A stretch of DNA of 64,000 bases from Panagrolaimus kolymaensis (taxonomy: Eukaryota; Nematoda; Chromadorea; Rhabditida; Panagrolaimidae): NCBI GenBank assembly GCA_028622995.1, contig JAJQJQ010000020.1:3472001-3536000 (forward strand), in the 5' to 3' direction. The notes under the pieces are model-generated. The model worked only from the letters and a program-made list of their open reading frames with translations. It made no database searches and had not been told where the DNA came from. Positions 11,649-23,084 of this stretch are shown here, piece by piece. The position numbers were made by a program, and so were the translations under genes. Each line of letters opens with the position of its first letter. Within the stretch, counting starts at the first letter, position 1.

Positions 11649-12950
11649 ATGGCCTTTAGCGCTCACAAAGATCCCGAACAAGTTCGTGAATTTGAAAGTG
11701 ATGATGCCATCCTTGAAAGTCAAGCCGCTCAATTAGCCTCATGGATTCGAGAATCAAAACATTTTGTTACTTTTACTGGAGCAGGTTTAAGCACTTCAGC
11801 TGGAATTCCCGATTTTCGTGGCCCTCAAGGTGTTTGGACTCTTCGAGCTCGTGGAGAATATCCTAAAAGTCGGCAATCCACGTTATCAGCTGTTCCAACT
11901 CGGGGACATATGGCTTTGGTGGAAATGGAAAAAGTGGGGTTATTAAAATTTTTGATTAGTCAAAATTGTGATGGTTTGCATCGACGATCGGGATTTCCTC
12001 CAGAAAAATTAGCCGAATTACATGGAAATTCTAATTTGGATCGCTGCCATAAATGTGGGAAAGAATATTTAAGAGATTTTCATACCAGGTAACAAAATTT
12101 GATTAAAATTACCGAAAGTTAAGAAAATTTGCAAATACTTTGTTGAAAAATGCTTTTTTTGGATAAAATTTTTTAACTTGAAAGTTTTAAGAAAAATAAA
12201 TAATAATAAAAAAGTTTTTTTCGCGAAATTCAAAAAAACCATAATTTTCTTATATTTTTTATTAATTTCAGAAACCACTCAAATGATGTTCATGAACATC
12301 GAACAATTCGAAAATGCCCAGCATGCGGAGATTGGCTTCACGATACCATTATCAATTTCACTGAAAGTCTTCCAGAAAAACCCTTGAAAAATGGTTTTGC
12401 ACATTCACGAAAATCTGATTTACATTTAGTTTTGGGAAGCTCTCTAACTGTTTCACCTGCATGTCGAATGCCACAAGAAACTTCAAGTTCAGGTGGCAAA
12501 TTGGTAATTGTAAACCTTCAAAAAACTCCACTTGACCCACTTGCTGATTTACGTATTTATGCAAAAGTAGATACTTTAATGGAAAAAGTTATGAAACATT
12601 TAAATCTCGAAATTCCTGAATGGGTTTTAAAACGATGGATTCAAATTTCTTTAAAAAATGGAAATATTTTGAAAATCGAAGGCTTAGAACCCGATGGAAC
12701 TCCAGCTTCAATTTTGAGCAAAGTCGAACTTTTAAATACCAATGAATCGAGCCAAAATGAACCCTTTGAATTTAATCTTAGAAACCCTGAAACAAAGAAT
12801 TTTAAATTGAAATTTCATTTTATGGGAAATTATAATGAAAAACCTAAAGAAATTGAAATTAATTTTGATGGTGGAAAAATTACTGAGCGAAGGCTTCGAT
12901 TTGAATTACTTCTAAGCAAACCTGATTGGGATGTAATTATTGAAAAGTAA
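11649..12950 (+). CDS. sir-2.4: SIRT6/7-class sirtuin, copy 1
   Basis: NAD-dependent protein deacylase of the SIRT6/7 class, expected in the nucleus on chromatin. Two exons (11649-12088, 12272-12950) give 372 residues. Visible motifs are [21 protein letters not shown] (residues 44-64, NAD binding), [11 protein letters not shown] (105-115), the catalytic His in ELHGN (125), zinc-ligand pairs CHKC (133-136) and CPAC in exon 2, and [10 protein letters not shown] (nicotinamide/NAD pocket). A roughly 140-residue C-terminal extension follows. One oddity: the usual F-G-(E/D) after the second zinc pair reads [11 protein letters not shown], with Thr for the conserved Gly, whereas copy 2 keeps FGEDLPE. 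Arg replaces the Gln/Leu seen in copy 2 near LRARG. Tandem partner of the 15003 gene. The symbol is by class and not by proven orthology. Confidence 0.9.
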
Positions 12951-15002
12951 AAAATATTAACAAACAAAAAATGTATGAAGCAAATATACAAATTATTATT
13001 TTCTAAACCTAGTCAATATGTATATTAATTATGCGACTTTTTTAGTATTTTGTTTATTTTTCTTCTTGTTATAAATTCGTTTTTTCTTTTGATATTTTAT
13101 TTACTCACTTGCATTATTATTCCGTCAAACAAATCAAAAAATAAAGGTCAAAATATCTTTCAAAAGTAAAGTTTCTTTTTATTTTTGAATAAAATAAGAG
13201 TTCAAAATAAAAATAAGCGAAAATATTTTTTTTTCATTGTAAAATCAAAAAACAGTTTTAACATAATTATAAAATATTATGAAAGAAATTTTTCGTTAAG
13301 ATTTTGAGATATTATATATTTTAAAGTTTTTTTTAGCTTGCTTTCGGGATAAATTAATTATCACGAAGTTTGATACCAAAAACTTCACAAACAATAAAAG
13401 GGCAAATGCTAATAGTAAAAAATGCATTGCTATCATTCATTTCACAAATCAAATTTTTAATGGTTTCTACACCAAATAAATCTTTTGGTTGGTTGGTAAT
13501 GAATGAAAGCATCGTTCCTAAAATAAAATTTTTTTTTTTTATAGTTTTATAACCAAAAAGGGTTTTTTGTTTGTTTGATCTTTAATTCTCTGTACTTTGA
13601 TATCAAAGTTTTGATTAATAAAAATAACAGAAAAAGAATAAAAGTTTCTTAAAATATTCAAAAAAAGGTAACGCAAAAAACGGTGAAAAAGCATTCAAAA
13701 AAAATGAAATGTCTTTTTTTTTTTTTCAAGACAGAAAAAATAATTTTTCGTGTTTCATATATTTTTTTTTCTTGTTGAATGTGGACGTCGTTGGCTTTAT
13801 TTTGCTGCTCGATTCGTTATTTTTTCTGAAATAAAACTTTCTTTTGTATTTTTAAAAATAAAAGCCATCGTCGTCAGCACTGTCGTCGATTGTTTGTTTA
13901 TAAATAAAAACTTTTTGAATCAAAAAAATCGTTTCTGTTGCACCGACCAACCAACGATTATTAGTTTTATAAAAATTATGATGATATAATAGTGTATGGC
14001 TTAGTGATTGTCAATCGCTATTATTGAATTCTTAAAAAAACATTTTGGAATAAATAATTTGAGCAAGGCTGAGCAGCAATATTAGATAAATTCACAAATT
14101 GGTACAATTTACTTACTGGACTCATTTTTAGGCTTTGATTTTTATCAACTATGAAACTTGCCTCTCTGTTTCTCTTATTTTTTTCTTGCTTTATTTTTTT
14201 TAAACATAAAAAGAAATCTATCAAAATTTGCGTTGTATTCATGAATGACAAATGTTTTTTTTATTCTGTAAAAATTAAAGCAAAAAAACTTTGGTTTATA
14301 TTTTTTTGTTTCGTCGTAATTTTTTATTATTATCAAATTTGGTAATAAAAAAGCAATTTGTTAAATGCTTGTAAACTTTGGCTGTAAAAATATACTTGAC
14401 TCAATTTTTTACTATTAATTTTTTGTTAATTATTCACTAAAGACTTTACTAATTTTTGTCTTTTAAAAATTGTTTGAATTTTTTCTTTTCTTTCTATCTT
14501 TAACTTTCTAATTTAAAACCGGACTCGAAAAATGTTTGAATCCAATTATCATTGAAAAAAAAAAATTATTTGTCAACTTTGTATATTTTTTGTTGTTGAG
14601 ATAAAGCACAATTTTTTTTAAATCAAACAATCATCAAAACATAATCTTGTTAAGGGCGAGGCACTTCCAAAATCAAGCGTTATCATTTTCCATATTTTTT
14701 TATTATAGAAAAAAAAATTTATTTGTGCTTCATCAAAAAAATTCTTATCATTTTCTTTTACTTCTCCATAAAAGCGAGGAAGATTATTTTTTACTTTAAC
14801 ATTTCCAATTTTTTAACAGCGTTTAAAAATATAAAAGAATTCTTCACACATTCGTTTTATATTGGAATAATTTTGATTTTGGTTTTTTTGAATTAATTAA
14901 TTCTGGTTTTATGTTTCTTTTTTTTGGGGGTTTTTGTCGCAAAATTCTTTACCTTTTGCGTTTGAGAAGCTATAATAAATAAATTTTTAGTTTAAATAAA
15001 AA
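12951..15002. other. Intergenic between the two sirtuins
   Basis: About 2 kb of AT-rich DNA. Several ORFs of 60-80 codons occur (13370, 13750, 14151), but they are Phe/Ile/Lys-rich, lack conserved motifs and look like chance frames. No RNA gene or repeat recognised. The 3' part presumably holds the promoter of sirtuin copy 2. Confidence 0.45.
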
Positions 15003-16250
15003 ATGGCATTCAGCGCTCACGAAAATCCTGAAGACATCATCGAATATGAATGCGATGAAGCCACTTTGGATTCACAAGCAGCTGAATTAGCTTCATGGAT
15101 TCGAGAAGCTAAATATTTTGTTGTTTTTACCGGTGCTGGAATTAGCACATCCGCGGGTATTCCAGATTATCGAGGGCCACAAGGTGTGTGGACTTTACAA
15201 GCTCAAGGTGATACATCACAAAATCAACACACAACTTTCTCAAAATTTCTTGCGGCTGTTCCAACTCGGGGACATATGGCATTGGTAGAAATGGAAAAAG
15301 CAGGGTTTTTAAAATTTTTGATTAGTCAAAATTGTGATGGTTTGCATCGACGTTCGGGATTTCCTCCAGAAAAATTAGCCGAATTACATGGAAATTCAAA
15401 TTTGGATCGATGCCATAAATGTGGGAAAGAATATTTAAGGGATTTTCATACCAGGTAAAAAAAATTTAATGGATATCAGTGTTTCGACAAGCAAACCATA
15501 ACCAACCTTATTCAACAAAAAAACGTTTTTTGTCCTCCGAAATTTTGCTTCATTTTCTATAATTTTCATATTTTTAGAAGCCACACTAATCAACTTCATG
15601 ATCATCGAACTGAGCGACGATGCCTTTTTTGCGGCCATGAATTGTATGATACAATTATTCAATTTGGTGAAGATTTACCCGAAAAAGCCATAGATAATGG
15701 TTTCATTAATTCTCAAAAAGCTGATTTGCATTTAGTTCTGGGAAGTTCTCTCACGGTTTCACCCGCGTGTTTGATGCCGCGAGAAACAGTTATGAAAGGT
15801 GGAAAGTTGGTAATTGTAAACCTTCAAAAAACTCCACTTGACCAACTTGCTGATTTACGAATTTATGCAAAAGTCGACACTTTAATGGAAAAAGTTATGA
15901 AACATTTAAACCTTGAAATTCCGGAATGGGTTTTAAAACGATGGATTCAAATTTCTTTAAAAAATGGAAATATTTTGAAAATCGAAGGCTTAGAACCCGA
16001 TGGAACTCCAGCTTCAATTTTGAGCAAAGTCGAACTTTTAAATACCAATGAATCAAGCCAAAATGAACCCTTTGAATTTAATCTTAAAAATCCTGAAACT
16101 TTATTTAAATTAAAATTCCATTTTATGGGAAATTATAACGAAAAACCAAAAGAAATTGAAATTAATTTTGGTGGTGGAAAAACTGAGAGGCGTATTCGAT
16201 TTGAGCTTCACTTGTGTAAATCTGATTGGGAAGTTATTCACGAAATTTAA
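15003..16250 (+). CDS. sir-2.4: SIRT6/7-class sirtuin, copy 2
   Basis: Two exons (15003-15454, 15578-16250) with the intron at exactly the same codon as copy 1 (after CAT ACC AG). The product is 374 residues. Motifs: [39 protein letters not shown] with the catalytic His, zinc pairs CHKC and [16 protein letters not shown] (canonical for the class) and [10 protein letters not shown]. It has PDYRGP, as in SIRT7, where copy 1 has PDFRGP. The C-terminal extension (from about [13 protein letters not shown]) is almost identical to copy 1 at DNA level. This copy retains all class motifs and is the better candidate for the ancestral function. Confidence 0.9.
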
Positions 16251-18084
16251 CTTTATATATTTTGCTTGTTTCTTGGCTTTTATAATTTTAATTTATTTTT
16301 AAAATATTTTTTACAACATTTGTTAGAGAAATGAAAGTCTTTTTGATTAATTTTTTTGTCTTGCAAAATGAATCAGAAACATTTGAAAATGACTAATTTT
16401 CTTCTTCTTCTTTACGAGTTTTGAAAAAAAGAAATAGCAAAAGCTTTTTTTCTTTTCATACAAAAAGCAGCGATAGATGCTTTGCAAATTTTTATTTTAT
16501 ATTATCTCTTCTCTTTCTTTTTTTTTGTGAATATTTTACTTATCATTGGTTTTATTTTAATTCAAAGCAAGAAAAAGGCTAATGAAATTTATAATTATGG
16601 CCCAAATTTAGCACATTTCTCTTTTTTGCTTGAGAATTGGAAGTTTTTGTAAAAGGTTAAAGATTTTATAATAATTCTTGTTTAGAAAGGAATTTTGCAT
16701 TTCCCATTTAATTAACTGTGGCGAAGGAACATTCTACAGTAACAACAATTCTTTAACATTGCAATAAAATCAAGTATAAAGATCAAAGGTAAAAATTAGA
16801 CGAATAACAAAAATTATGGATTGCAATGATGTTTATTCTCCTAAGGTCAAAATATTTATGAAAACTTTCAAAAACTCCCAACATCAATTAAAGCTTAACA
16901 ACGCCATTAAATGATTCATGCATAATTTGAATATTAATTATAATTTGTTTGTTTTCTTTTTGAACTTCCATAAATAAAAAATAAAATTTAATGTCATGGT
17001 TTTTTTAATATTTGTTATTTACTTATTAAAAATAAAATAAAATTAAAATGCTTTTTTTTAAAATTGGTACTAAAAAACAAAATCCCCGACAGAATATGGC
17101 AATTCTGCTAATGACATTTGAGTGCTTTAAATAATATGTAACGAAATTTTCTCTCTCCACCTACGCCATTTTTGGGTTTTTATTTTTTTATAGCAATCGA
17201 ATTAAGATTTTAGAAATTTTTTTTCTTCGCTGCACAAATTTTTAAGAAAAATGTAACTAAAAAAATGCTTATTTAATTTTTTTTTGAAATAAGTTTTATA
17301 ATGGATTTTAGAGATTTTTAACATATGTATGCATATGTACTCAGTAATAACTGGCTTACATATACTTTTTTTATGCGCAACACTTTGCAGAGAGAGTTAA
17401 TAAAATTATATAGAGAAGCGTGGCGATGGAGAGGAGGCAAGTAAAATTTGTTAAAAATTTTATAAAAAAATAAAAAAATGTGACTTACATACTTTTTTTT
17501 GAAAGTTTTTACATTTATTTCAATTTTCACAAATTTTTACAGCTGTAAAATATATAATTACATATGTTTTTTTGAAATAAATTTTAATCCATCCTTTCTC
17601 TTCTTTTTGAAAAATCAAACTCACAAATCATGGAACTAAAATTCATTGTCGTCTCGCAACTGCTTTTTTTTTGTTAAATTCGAATTAGTTTTTTTGATTT
17701 GAAGTCTCCATCAGAAGGTGGCATAAAACAAAGAATCTTTTCGCCTCGTGTATCAAAAACTGTGTTGTTTCTTTGTAACAACTTTTTGATATATTTAATT
17801 TTTTGCATTGAAAAATACGTTTCTCTCATTTAGAAATGAGAAAGTGTCGTATTCAAATCACAAAACGAGAAAATCTAAAGACATTTAAAAAAATTATCAG
17901 AAGTTCAAAAAAAAACATATCCAATTTTTCTTGGAAGATTAATTTTCCGTTTCAAAATTTTTATCCTATGATCGTTTGCGGTGTTTTTATTATTAAATCT
18001 TACTTTGGTCACTTTTTATGTATTAAAAGAATTTTTTAGATTTTGTAAGAAATGTTTGAAAAGTTAAATTAAATTTAATTAGTC
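16251..18084. other. Intergenic region
   Basis: AT-rich. A short frame at 17836-18039 is Lys/Ile/Phe-rich and unconvincing. Nothing recognised. The last few hundred bases should contain the promoter of the receptor gene at 18085. Confidence 0.45.
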
Positions 18085-19388
18085 ATGATATTTGATTTTG
18101 CCATTTTTATTTCTTTCCTATCCTACGCTTGTGCGCCATCAGAAATTTTAATAGTTGTATTTCTTTGGAGACAAATTTCAAAAAGAAACCAAACTTATAC
18201 TTCAGCTTATTATATTTTGATAAGTGTAGGTTATGCCGTTTCAGTAACATATTCATTTGCATGGTTATTAAATAATTTATTTATTGAATATTCAAAATTA
18301 TTTGATTTTTTGGCAAATTTAATTGATTGGTATTTTTTATTTTTTTGTGGATTTTGGAATTTTGTTGTTGGATTATATCGTTGCACCGCTCTTGGATTTC
18401 CTTTGCAACATAAAAAGGTATGTTTGCCTTTTTAACTGATTTTTAAACAAAATCTGCCCTCATTCAGATTCAAGACCATTTAAAATTTTTTTTTGAGAAT
18501 TTGATTTAACCCTTGCCTTCTTAAAAGGTACAAAAATGCCTAAAAATATGTTTTTTTTTCTTTTTTTTTCCACAAAAATTAGCTAACATCAAGTTGTCAT
18601 AAGCATTTTTTGTTGAAATTATTTATTTAGAATATTATGAAATAAAAAAAGCAAACCCATAGTTCCCGAAATTTTTGATTGACATCGTCAAAAAATGATT
18701 TAAAATTAAAAATGCAAGAGCAAAAATTAAATTCATATCTTTTTTCATGGTCCTTAAAATTTTATAAAACGTCCAAACCAAAAAAATTATAACTAAAAGT
18801 AAAACAAACCTGTTTTTTTAGATATGGAATGGAAAGCAAGTTTATGCAGTAATAATAGTAATAATATTTCCATTTTTTGCAAATTTCCAATCATTTTTAA
18901 ATCCATATTGTAAAATACATATATACGATGAAGAATGTTTTGATGAAATGTTGGATTTTTTCTTTTGGCTTTTAATTATTAATACTTTCCTTAGTTTCAC
19001 TCTTTTGCTAATCGTAATTTTATCGGTTATTAAAATTCGATTAACATTAAATCGAAAATCCACAACGGCGCCATTTGAAAGAAAACTAATTTTACAAACA
19101 ATATTATCAACATTTTTTCAAATTTTATATTATTTATTTAGCACTGGAAATGAAATAATTTATATTTTTGATGATGATACAACTTTTGCATTACAAATAA
19201 TATTTTTTATTTTTCAACATTATTCCAGCATCATTGTGCTTTTTGTTATTTGCAAACATTTTCGTAGGGATTTGTTAAGTTTTTATCAATTAAAGTTTCT
19301 CGTTAAACGTGGTGGAGAAATATCTCAAATTCTTTTCATTCGTCGAGGTGTTGTTGTTAATAATAGTAATAATTCAGTGATTAAATAA
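18085..19388 (+). CDS. Srg/Srv-like serpentine chemoreceptor
   Basis: Two exons, 18085-18417 and 18823-19388, joined in phase 0 at the same place as the paralogues at 868 and 26185 (after a His-Lys-Lys; exon 2 starts IWNGKQVYA). The product is about 299 residues with seven hydrophobic segments. Shared blocks: YYILISVGYAVS, WYFLFFCGFWNFVVGLYRCTALGFP, VILSVIKIR, FERKLILQTILSTFFQI and the tail CKHFRRDLLSFYQLKF. It is intact where the 868 copy is broken. The general pattern fits nematode Srg/Srv-type receptors. The exact subfamily is unsure. The 5S/SL repeat begins only about 100 bases downstream. Confidence 0.75.
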
Positions 19389-19543
19389 TAATAAAAAAAT
19401 TATAAAGCGAAGACTTAGAAGGCACAGAAAATTATCTTCACGTTTGTGAAGTTTACAAGCTCTGATTTTTTTTTGTATTGCATTCATTTTTTCCATTTTT
19501 TATTGTTCTTTTATATATGAACAACATAAAAAGGTAGTCATTC

Positions 19544-19662
19544 GCTTGGGGTCATACCGCAGTGAAAGCACGCCATCCCGTCCGATCTGGCAAGTTAAGC
19601 ACTGCTGGGCTCGATTAGTACTTGGATGGGAGACCTCCTGGGAATCTCGAGTGCTCCAAGCT
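19544..19662 (+). rRNA. 5S ribosomal RNA, copy 1
   Basis: 119 bases beginning GCTTGGGGTCATACCGCAG and ending GTGCTCCAAGCT. The core GCACGCCATCCCGTCCGATC followed by TGGCAAGTTAAGC, then GATTAGTACTTGGATGGGAG, is unmistakable eukaryotic 5S. The first and last bases (GCTTGG / CCAAGC) pair as helix I. A T run directly after it (19662-19667) is the expected RNA polymerase III terminator. Identical to the copy at 22879. It is transcribed toward the two SL RNA genes, which lie on the other strand. Confidence 0.97.
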
Positions 19663-19734
19663 TTTTTCATTTTTTTTTTCATCTTCCAAAATTCACAATT
19701 ATTTAGTTCTGTAATTGAAATCAACAGTTTTTTT

Positions 19735-19843
19735 GTTTCACTTTTTTAAAGCAAAACTTTCCAAAATTTATTTACTTTTCCAAAGCCACTTTAAAAAGAG
19801 CTGGAACTTTATGATTACCTTAAGTTTTGTAGGGTAATTAACC
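19735..19843 (-). ncRNA. Divergent spliced-leader RNA, copy 1
   Basis: Read on the minus strand, the 5' end is a 25-base leader exon (19843-19819) starting GGTTAATTACCCTAC and ending AAAACTTAAG. The trans-splice donor GTAATC follows. Downstream come a hairpin-forming middle part (CCAGCTC to GTGGCTTTGG), an Sm-binding site AAATTTTGGA (19769-19760), and a terminal stem-loop GTTTTGCT / AGTGAAAC. This is the architecture of nematode SL RNAs. The leader differs from SL1 by a lost T, an inserted TAC-type segment and an AAG 3' end. It would be donated by trans-splicing to mRNA 5' ends. The second copy is at 23085-23195. Confidence 0.85.
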
Positions 19844-20647
19844 AATGATAAAACCTTCGCTTTTCATATTTATTTTTCCATAACAAATAAAGAAAGGCCG
19901 AGTTTCATATTTATTGTTCACTATTTTCGTAAATTAGAGAGTCATAGAAAAAAATGATAAATATAATAAATAAAGGGAGAGAGATTGATTGCTTCATCGC
20001 CAAAAAATGCCTCGAAAAATTTAAATATGAAAAGTTTTTGTAAATAGCAAATTAATCAAAAAGCCATCGGAGCTCTAATTATGAAAATCGATGGAAATCA
20101 ATTCAAGCTGATGGAAATTAATGAAAATTAGTGGAAGCTTGTTGAGAAATAAAAAATAAAGAAAGTCGCATTCAAACAAAAATTCTTAAAATCAAATAAT
20201 CATCACATTTTGTTGTTAAAGATTTAAGATATTCCAATCCAAAGATCCTTATATTTTTTCTTGAAACAATTCTTTATTAAATAAATAAATAAAAAGTTTG
20301 AGATTTCATTATTACAATACAATGCCACTTAAAAATCCGACACAACAAAATTCATTAAATTTGTTCCATGCAAACAAATATTTTTGTTTTTATGAAGAAA
20401 AAAATGGAAATCGATGGAAGAAATAAAACTTTTTTCAAGAAAAGCAATATTCGATGTTTTTGAATTTTAATAACTAAAAATAAAAGAATCATCAATTCAT
20501 TCAATTAATTATCAAATTATTCTAATCATCCAAACACCTGTCTCTAATTTATTCATAAAAAACTCCATAGGTATTCGTAGACGCTTCCATCCACATTGCA
20601 TTTTATCCACAAAAATTATCTGTATTGCTGCATTTTTATAAATATTT

Positions 20648-20758
20648 GTTTCGCTTTGTAAAAAAGCAAAACTTTCCAAAATTTATTTTAATTTTTCCAA
20701 AGCCACTAATAAAAGAGCTGGAATTTAATTATTACCTCAAACTTTGGGTAATTAAACC
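20648..20758 (-). ncRNA. sls-1: SL1-like spliced-leader RNA, copy 1
   Basis: On the minus strand the gene starts with a 23-base exon (20758-20736) reading GGTTTAATTACCCAAAG then TTTGAG. This is the canonical 22-base nematode SL1 with one extra A. Next come the donor GTAATAATT, a middle stem region, the Sm site AAATTTTGGA and a terminal stem-loop GTTTTGCT / AGCGAAAC (20672-20648). About 111 bases in all, close to the usual SL RNA length. It supplies the leader and cap for trans-spliced mRNAs. Second copy at 24000-24110. Confidence 0.93.
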
Positions 20759-20895
20759 GAAAAAAATATCTTTTTCATTCTTTTTCAATCAAAATATAAA
20801 ATCAGAAAGAATGCGTTTGGGCTTTTTTTTGCTCATTTTTCTCTTTTTCTTTTTCAACCAAAAATCTATAGAAAAAAGAGATAACTAACGCACGC

Positions 20896-21353
20896 TGCTT
20901 ATTTGAATGATGTTGATGGATTTAATAATAATTTTTAACTATGAAACAAATATTTTTTCCCTTTCAGCAGATCTTATTTTTTTCTTTTTTTTTGTTACTT
21001 TTCATCCAAAAAATTCAAGCAAATCCAAGATATTTAAGAAATGGCTGCAAAAAATGATAAAACTGTCATTTGAATGTTTGATGGATTTATGTAGGAAGTA
21101 CAAAGGTTAAAGGAATTTATGCAGGCGGCAGCGTTCGTTGGTATCACTCTTTTTTATTTCATTAAATTTAAAAAATGATAGAAATTTGAAAATGCAAAAT
21201 ATTGTTAAATTTTTGTTACTCTTTTTTTTTGTTTGAATAAAATTTTTGTTATTAGTTATTAAAAGTTTAGAATGCTGATTGATTTATTAATTGAGACAAG
21301 AATATTTACAATAAAATTATTAATTATTACATTATATTATTTAAATACAATAT
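20896..21353. other. Intergenic spacer after repeat copy 1
   Basis: AT-rich spacer between the first 5S/SL unit and the 3' end of the Gly/Leu-rich gene. Small frames only. Nothing recognised. Confidence 0.45.
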
Positions 21354-22444
21354 TTATTTTTTACCCAAAACACCGCTTAAAAGTCCACCACTTCCACTTC
21401 CACCGCCTAAAAGACCACCAAGAAGGCCGCCGCCATTATTTCCACTGCCACCTAATACTCCACCTAAAATGCCATTATTTCCCAATAATCCGCCCAAAAG
21501 TCCATCATTTCCCAAAATGCTTGATAATAAACCTTCAGGGCTTAAAAGGCCATTCAACAAATCAGTTCCAAGAAGACCACCGGTTAGGATGTTTAAAAGT
21601 TTTTTAACGGTTTCAACTATTCCAGTTAAACCATTTCCAAGTAAGCCATTGAGAATGCTATCAACTTGGAGGAGACCTTTAAGATTGAGATTATTTAGAT
21701 TAAGGAGGCTTCCAAGATCTTTTAAAAGTTGATCAAGAAGTTTTTGAATATTGGTGAGAAGATTAGAAACCAAATTTCCAATAGCTTTATCTTGATCAAG
21801 TAATGTCAATGCATCATTATTGATGATATCCTACAATTTAATTATTATTTTTTATGCTTGCATTTTTGATTTTAACTTACAGCAAGTTGTTTAACAAAAT
21901 CTCCAAGTTCAGGTGAAAGGTTATTAGCAATTTTTTGGACGCTATCAAGGGTTGATCCAACTTTGTCTTGAACATCTTCCTTAATGGAATTATATAAATT
22001 TGTAAGGTTGACATCCTTTTGGCCGGAAACCCAACCATCAATTTCTTGTAAAATTTCTGAATGGGTTAAATTTTCATTTGCAAGCAATTTAGATAATTCA
22101 TCCAATTGAATTTGAGATAAACCGGGAAGTAATTGTTCAAGAATGTTTATGACTTGATCGAGAAGGACGCGAACCACTCGTACAACATCACCAACAAGTC
22201 CATCCAAACCAGCATTAAGGGGCAAAACTTTAAGAATGGATAAAATTCCATCTGGACCTCCTAATAAACCATCAAGACCACCAGCAAGTCCAGCTGAACC
22301 AGATGTATCTGAAGGTAATGATGGAACAGTGACTCCACCGCCGCCACCAAGAAGACCTCCAAGTAAATTATCGGTAGGTGCTGCAGATGAGGAGAATGCA
22401 CTCACAGATAGTAGCACAATAATAAGAGATGCTTTGTTAAACAT
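21354..22444 (-). CDS. Secreted Gly/Leu-rich repeat protein
   Basis: Two exons (22444-21881 and 21830-21354) separated by a 50-base intron give about 346 residues. The ATG at 22444 opens MFNKASLIIVLLSVSAFSSSAAPTD, a clear signal peptide. After it comes a Gly/Leu block (NLLGGLLGGGGG), then an amphipathic helical middle (LLDQVINILEQLLPGLSQIQ, LGDFVKQLA, then ALTLLDQDKAIGNLVSNLL). The C-terminus is dominated by LLGGLLG, GILGGVLGG and LLGGLLGGGSGSGGLL repeats. No enzyme motif is present. Composition resembles secreted structural or surface-coat proteins, but I do not recognise a named family. It sits alone between the two 5S/SL units. Confidence 0.75.
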
Positions 22445-22815
22445 TTTTGGATTCAATCAAATAAATGATATGAATTTAAAAAAAATTGATGCCGCTTTTA
22501 TATTAGCTTTTTTGGTGATTTAACACCATATTTTTGATCAAAAAATAATCAGCTATTGTTTTTTTAAACAAAACAAAAAACATTGCATAAATTAATGTTT
22601 TAACATTATTAATTTTAAAGTTGCAAAAAAAAAAAATATGAGATTAAAATTTAAAAAATTCTAGTCGGTCAAATAAGTTTTTTTCAAAACAATTGCTGCT
22701 TTTTCTGAGTGAGGTTTTTACATCATTTTTTTACTTTCGATTAATTTATCTTTCTTTAAACATTAATTTTTGTCTGAAAAAATGCACTTTTTTGTGTTGT
22801 TTCTTTTTTTGTTTG
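22445..22815. other. Intergenic, promoter side of the Gly/Leu-rich gene
   Basis: AT-rich spacer between the start of the Gly/Leu-rich gene and repeat copy 2. No specific site recognised. Confidence 0.4.
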
Positions 22816-22878
22816 CAATCCTTTTTTCCATTTTTTGCTGTTCTTTTGTATATGAGCAACATAAAAAGGTAGTCATTC

Positions 22879-22997
22879 GCTTGGGGTCATACCGCAGTGA
22901 AAGCACGCCATCCCGTCCGATCTGGCAAGTTAAGCACTGCTGGGCTCGATTAGTACTTGGATGGGAGACCTCCTGGGAATCTCGAGTGCTCCAAGCT
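22879..22997 (+). rRNA. 5S ribosomal RNA, copy 2
   Basis: 119 bases, identical to the copy at 19544-19662, with the same upstream AAAAAGGTAGTCATTC block and a trailing T run acting as terminator. Open frames of 86-92 codons that overlap it are translations of the rRNA gene and not proteins. Confidence 0.97.
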
Positions 22998-23084
22998 TTT
23001 TTCATTTTTTTTTTATCTTCCAAAATTCACAATTATTTAGTTCTGTAATTGAAATCAACAGTTTTTTTGTTTTATAATATTTTT

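Larger units (their letters stand above)
19480..20895 (+). repeat. 5S rRNA/SL RNA repeat unit, copy 1
   Basis: About 1.4 kb that recurs almost unchanged at about 22816-24236. Contents in order: a short 5S upstream block (AACATAAAAAGGTAGTCATTC), 5S rRNA (+), divergent SL RNA (-), about 800 bases of spacer with GATGGAAAT-type repeats, and SL1-like RNA (-). Differences between copies are scattered substitutions and small indels, for example CCTCGAAA/CATCGAAA near 20014 and a changed stretch near 20325-20360. Confidence 0.9.

Noticed and set aside
11649..16250. Possibility that the sirtuins are bacterial contamination or transfer
   Set aside because: Both have a phase-2 GT-AG intron at the same codon, eukaryotic SIRT6/7-class motifs and host-like AT-rich codon use.
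19500..19749. Open frames of 67-74 codons on both strands over the 5S gene, and of 86-92 codons at 22763-23048
   Set aside because: They are translations of the 5S rRNA gene and its flanks; the RNA explains them fully.
21469..21732. Pro/Arg/Lys-rich ORF on the plus strand (and 21272-21607, 22236-22523)
   Set aside because: Antisense shadows of the Gly/Leu repeat codons of the minus-strand secreted protein.
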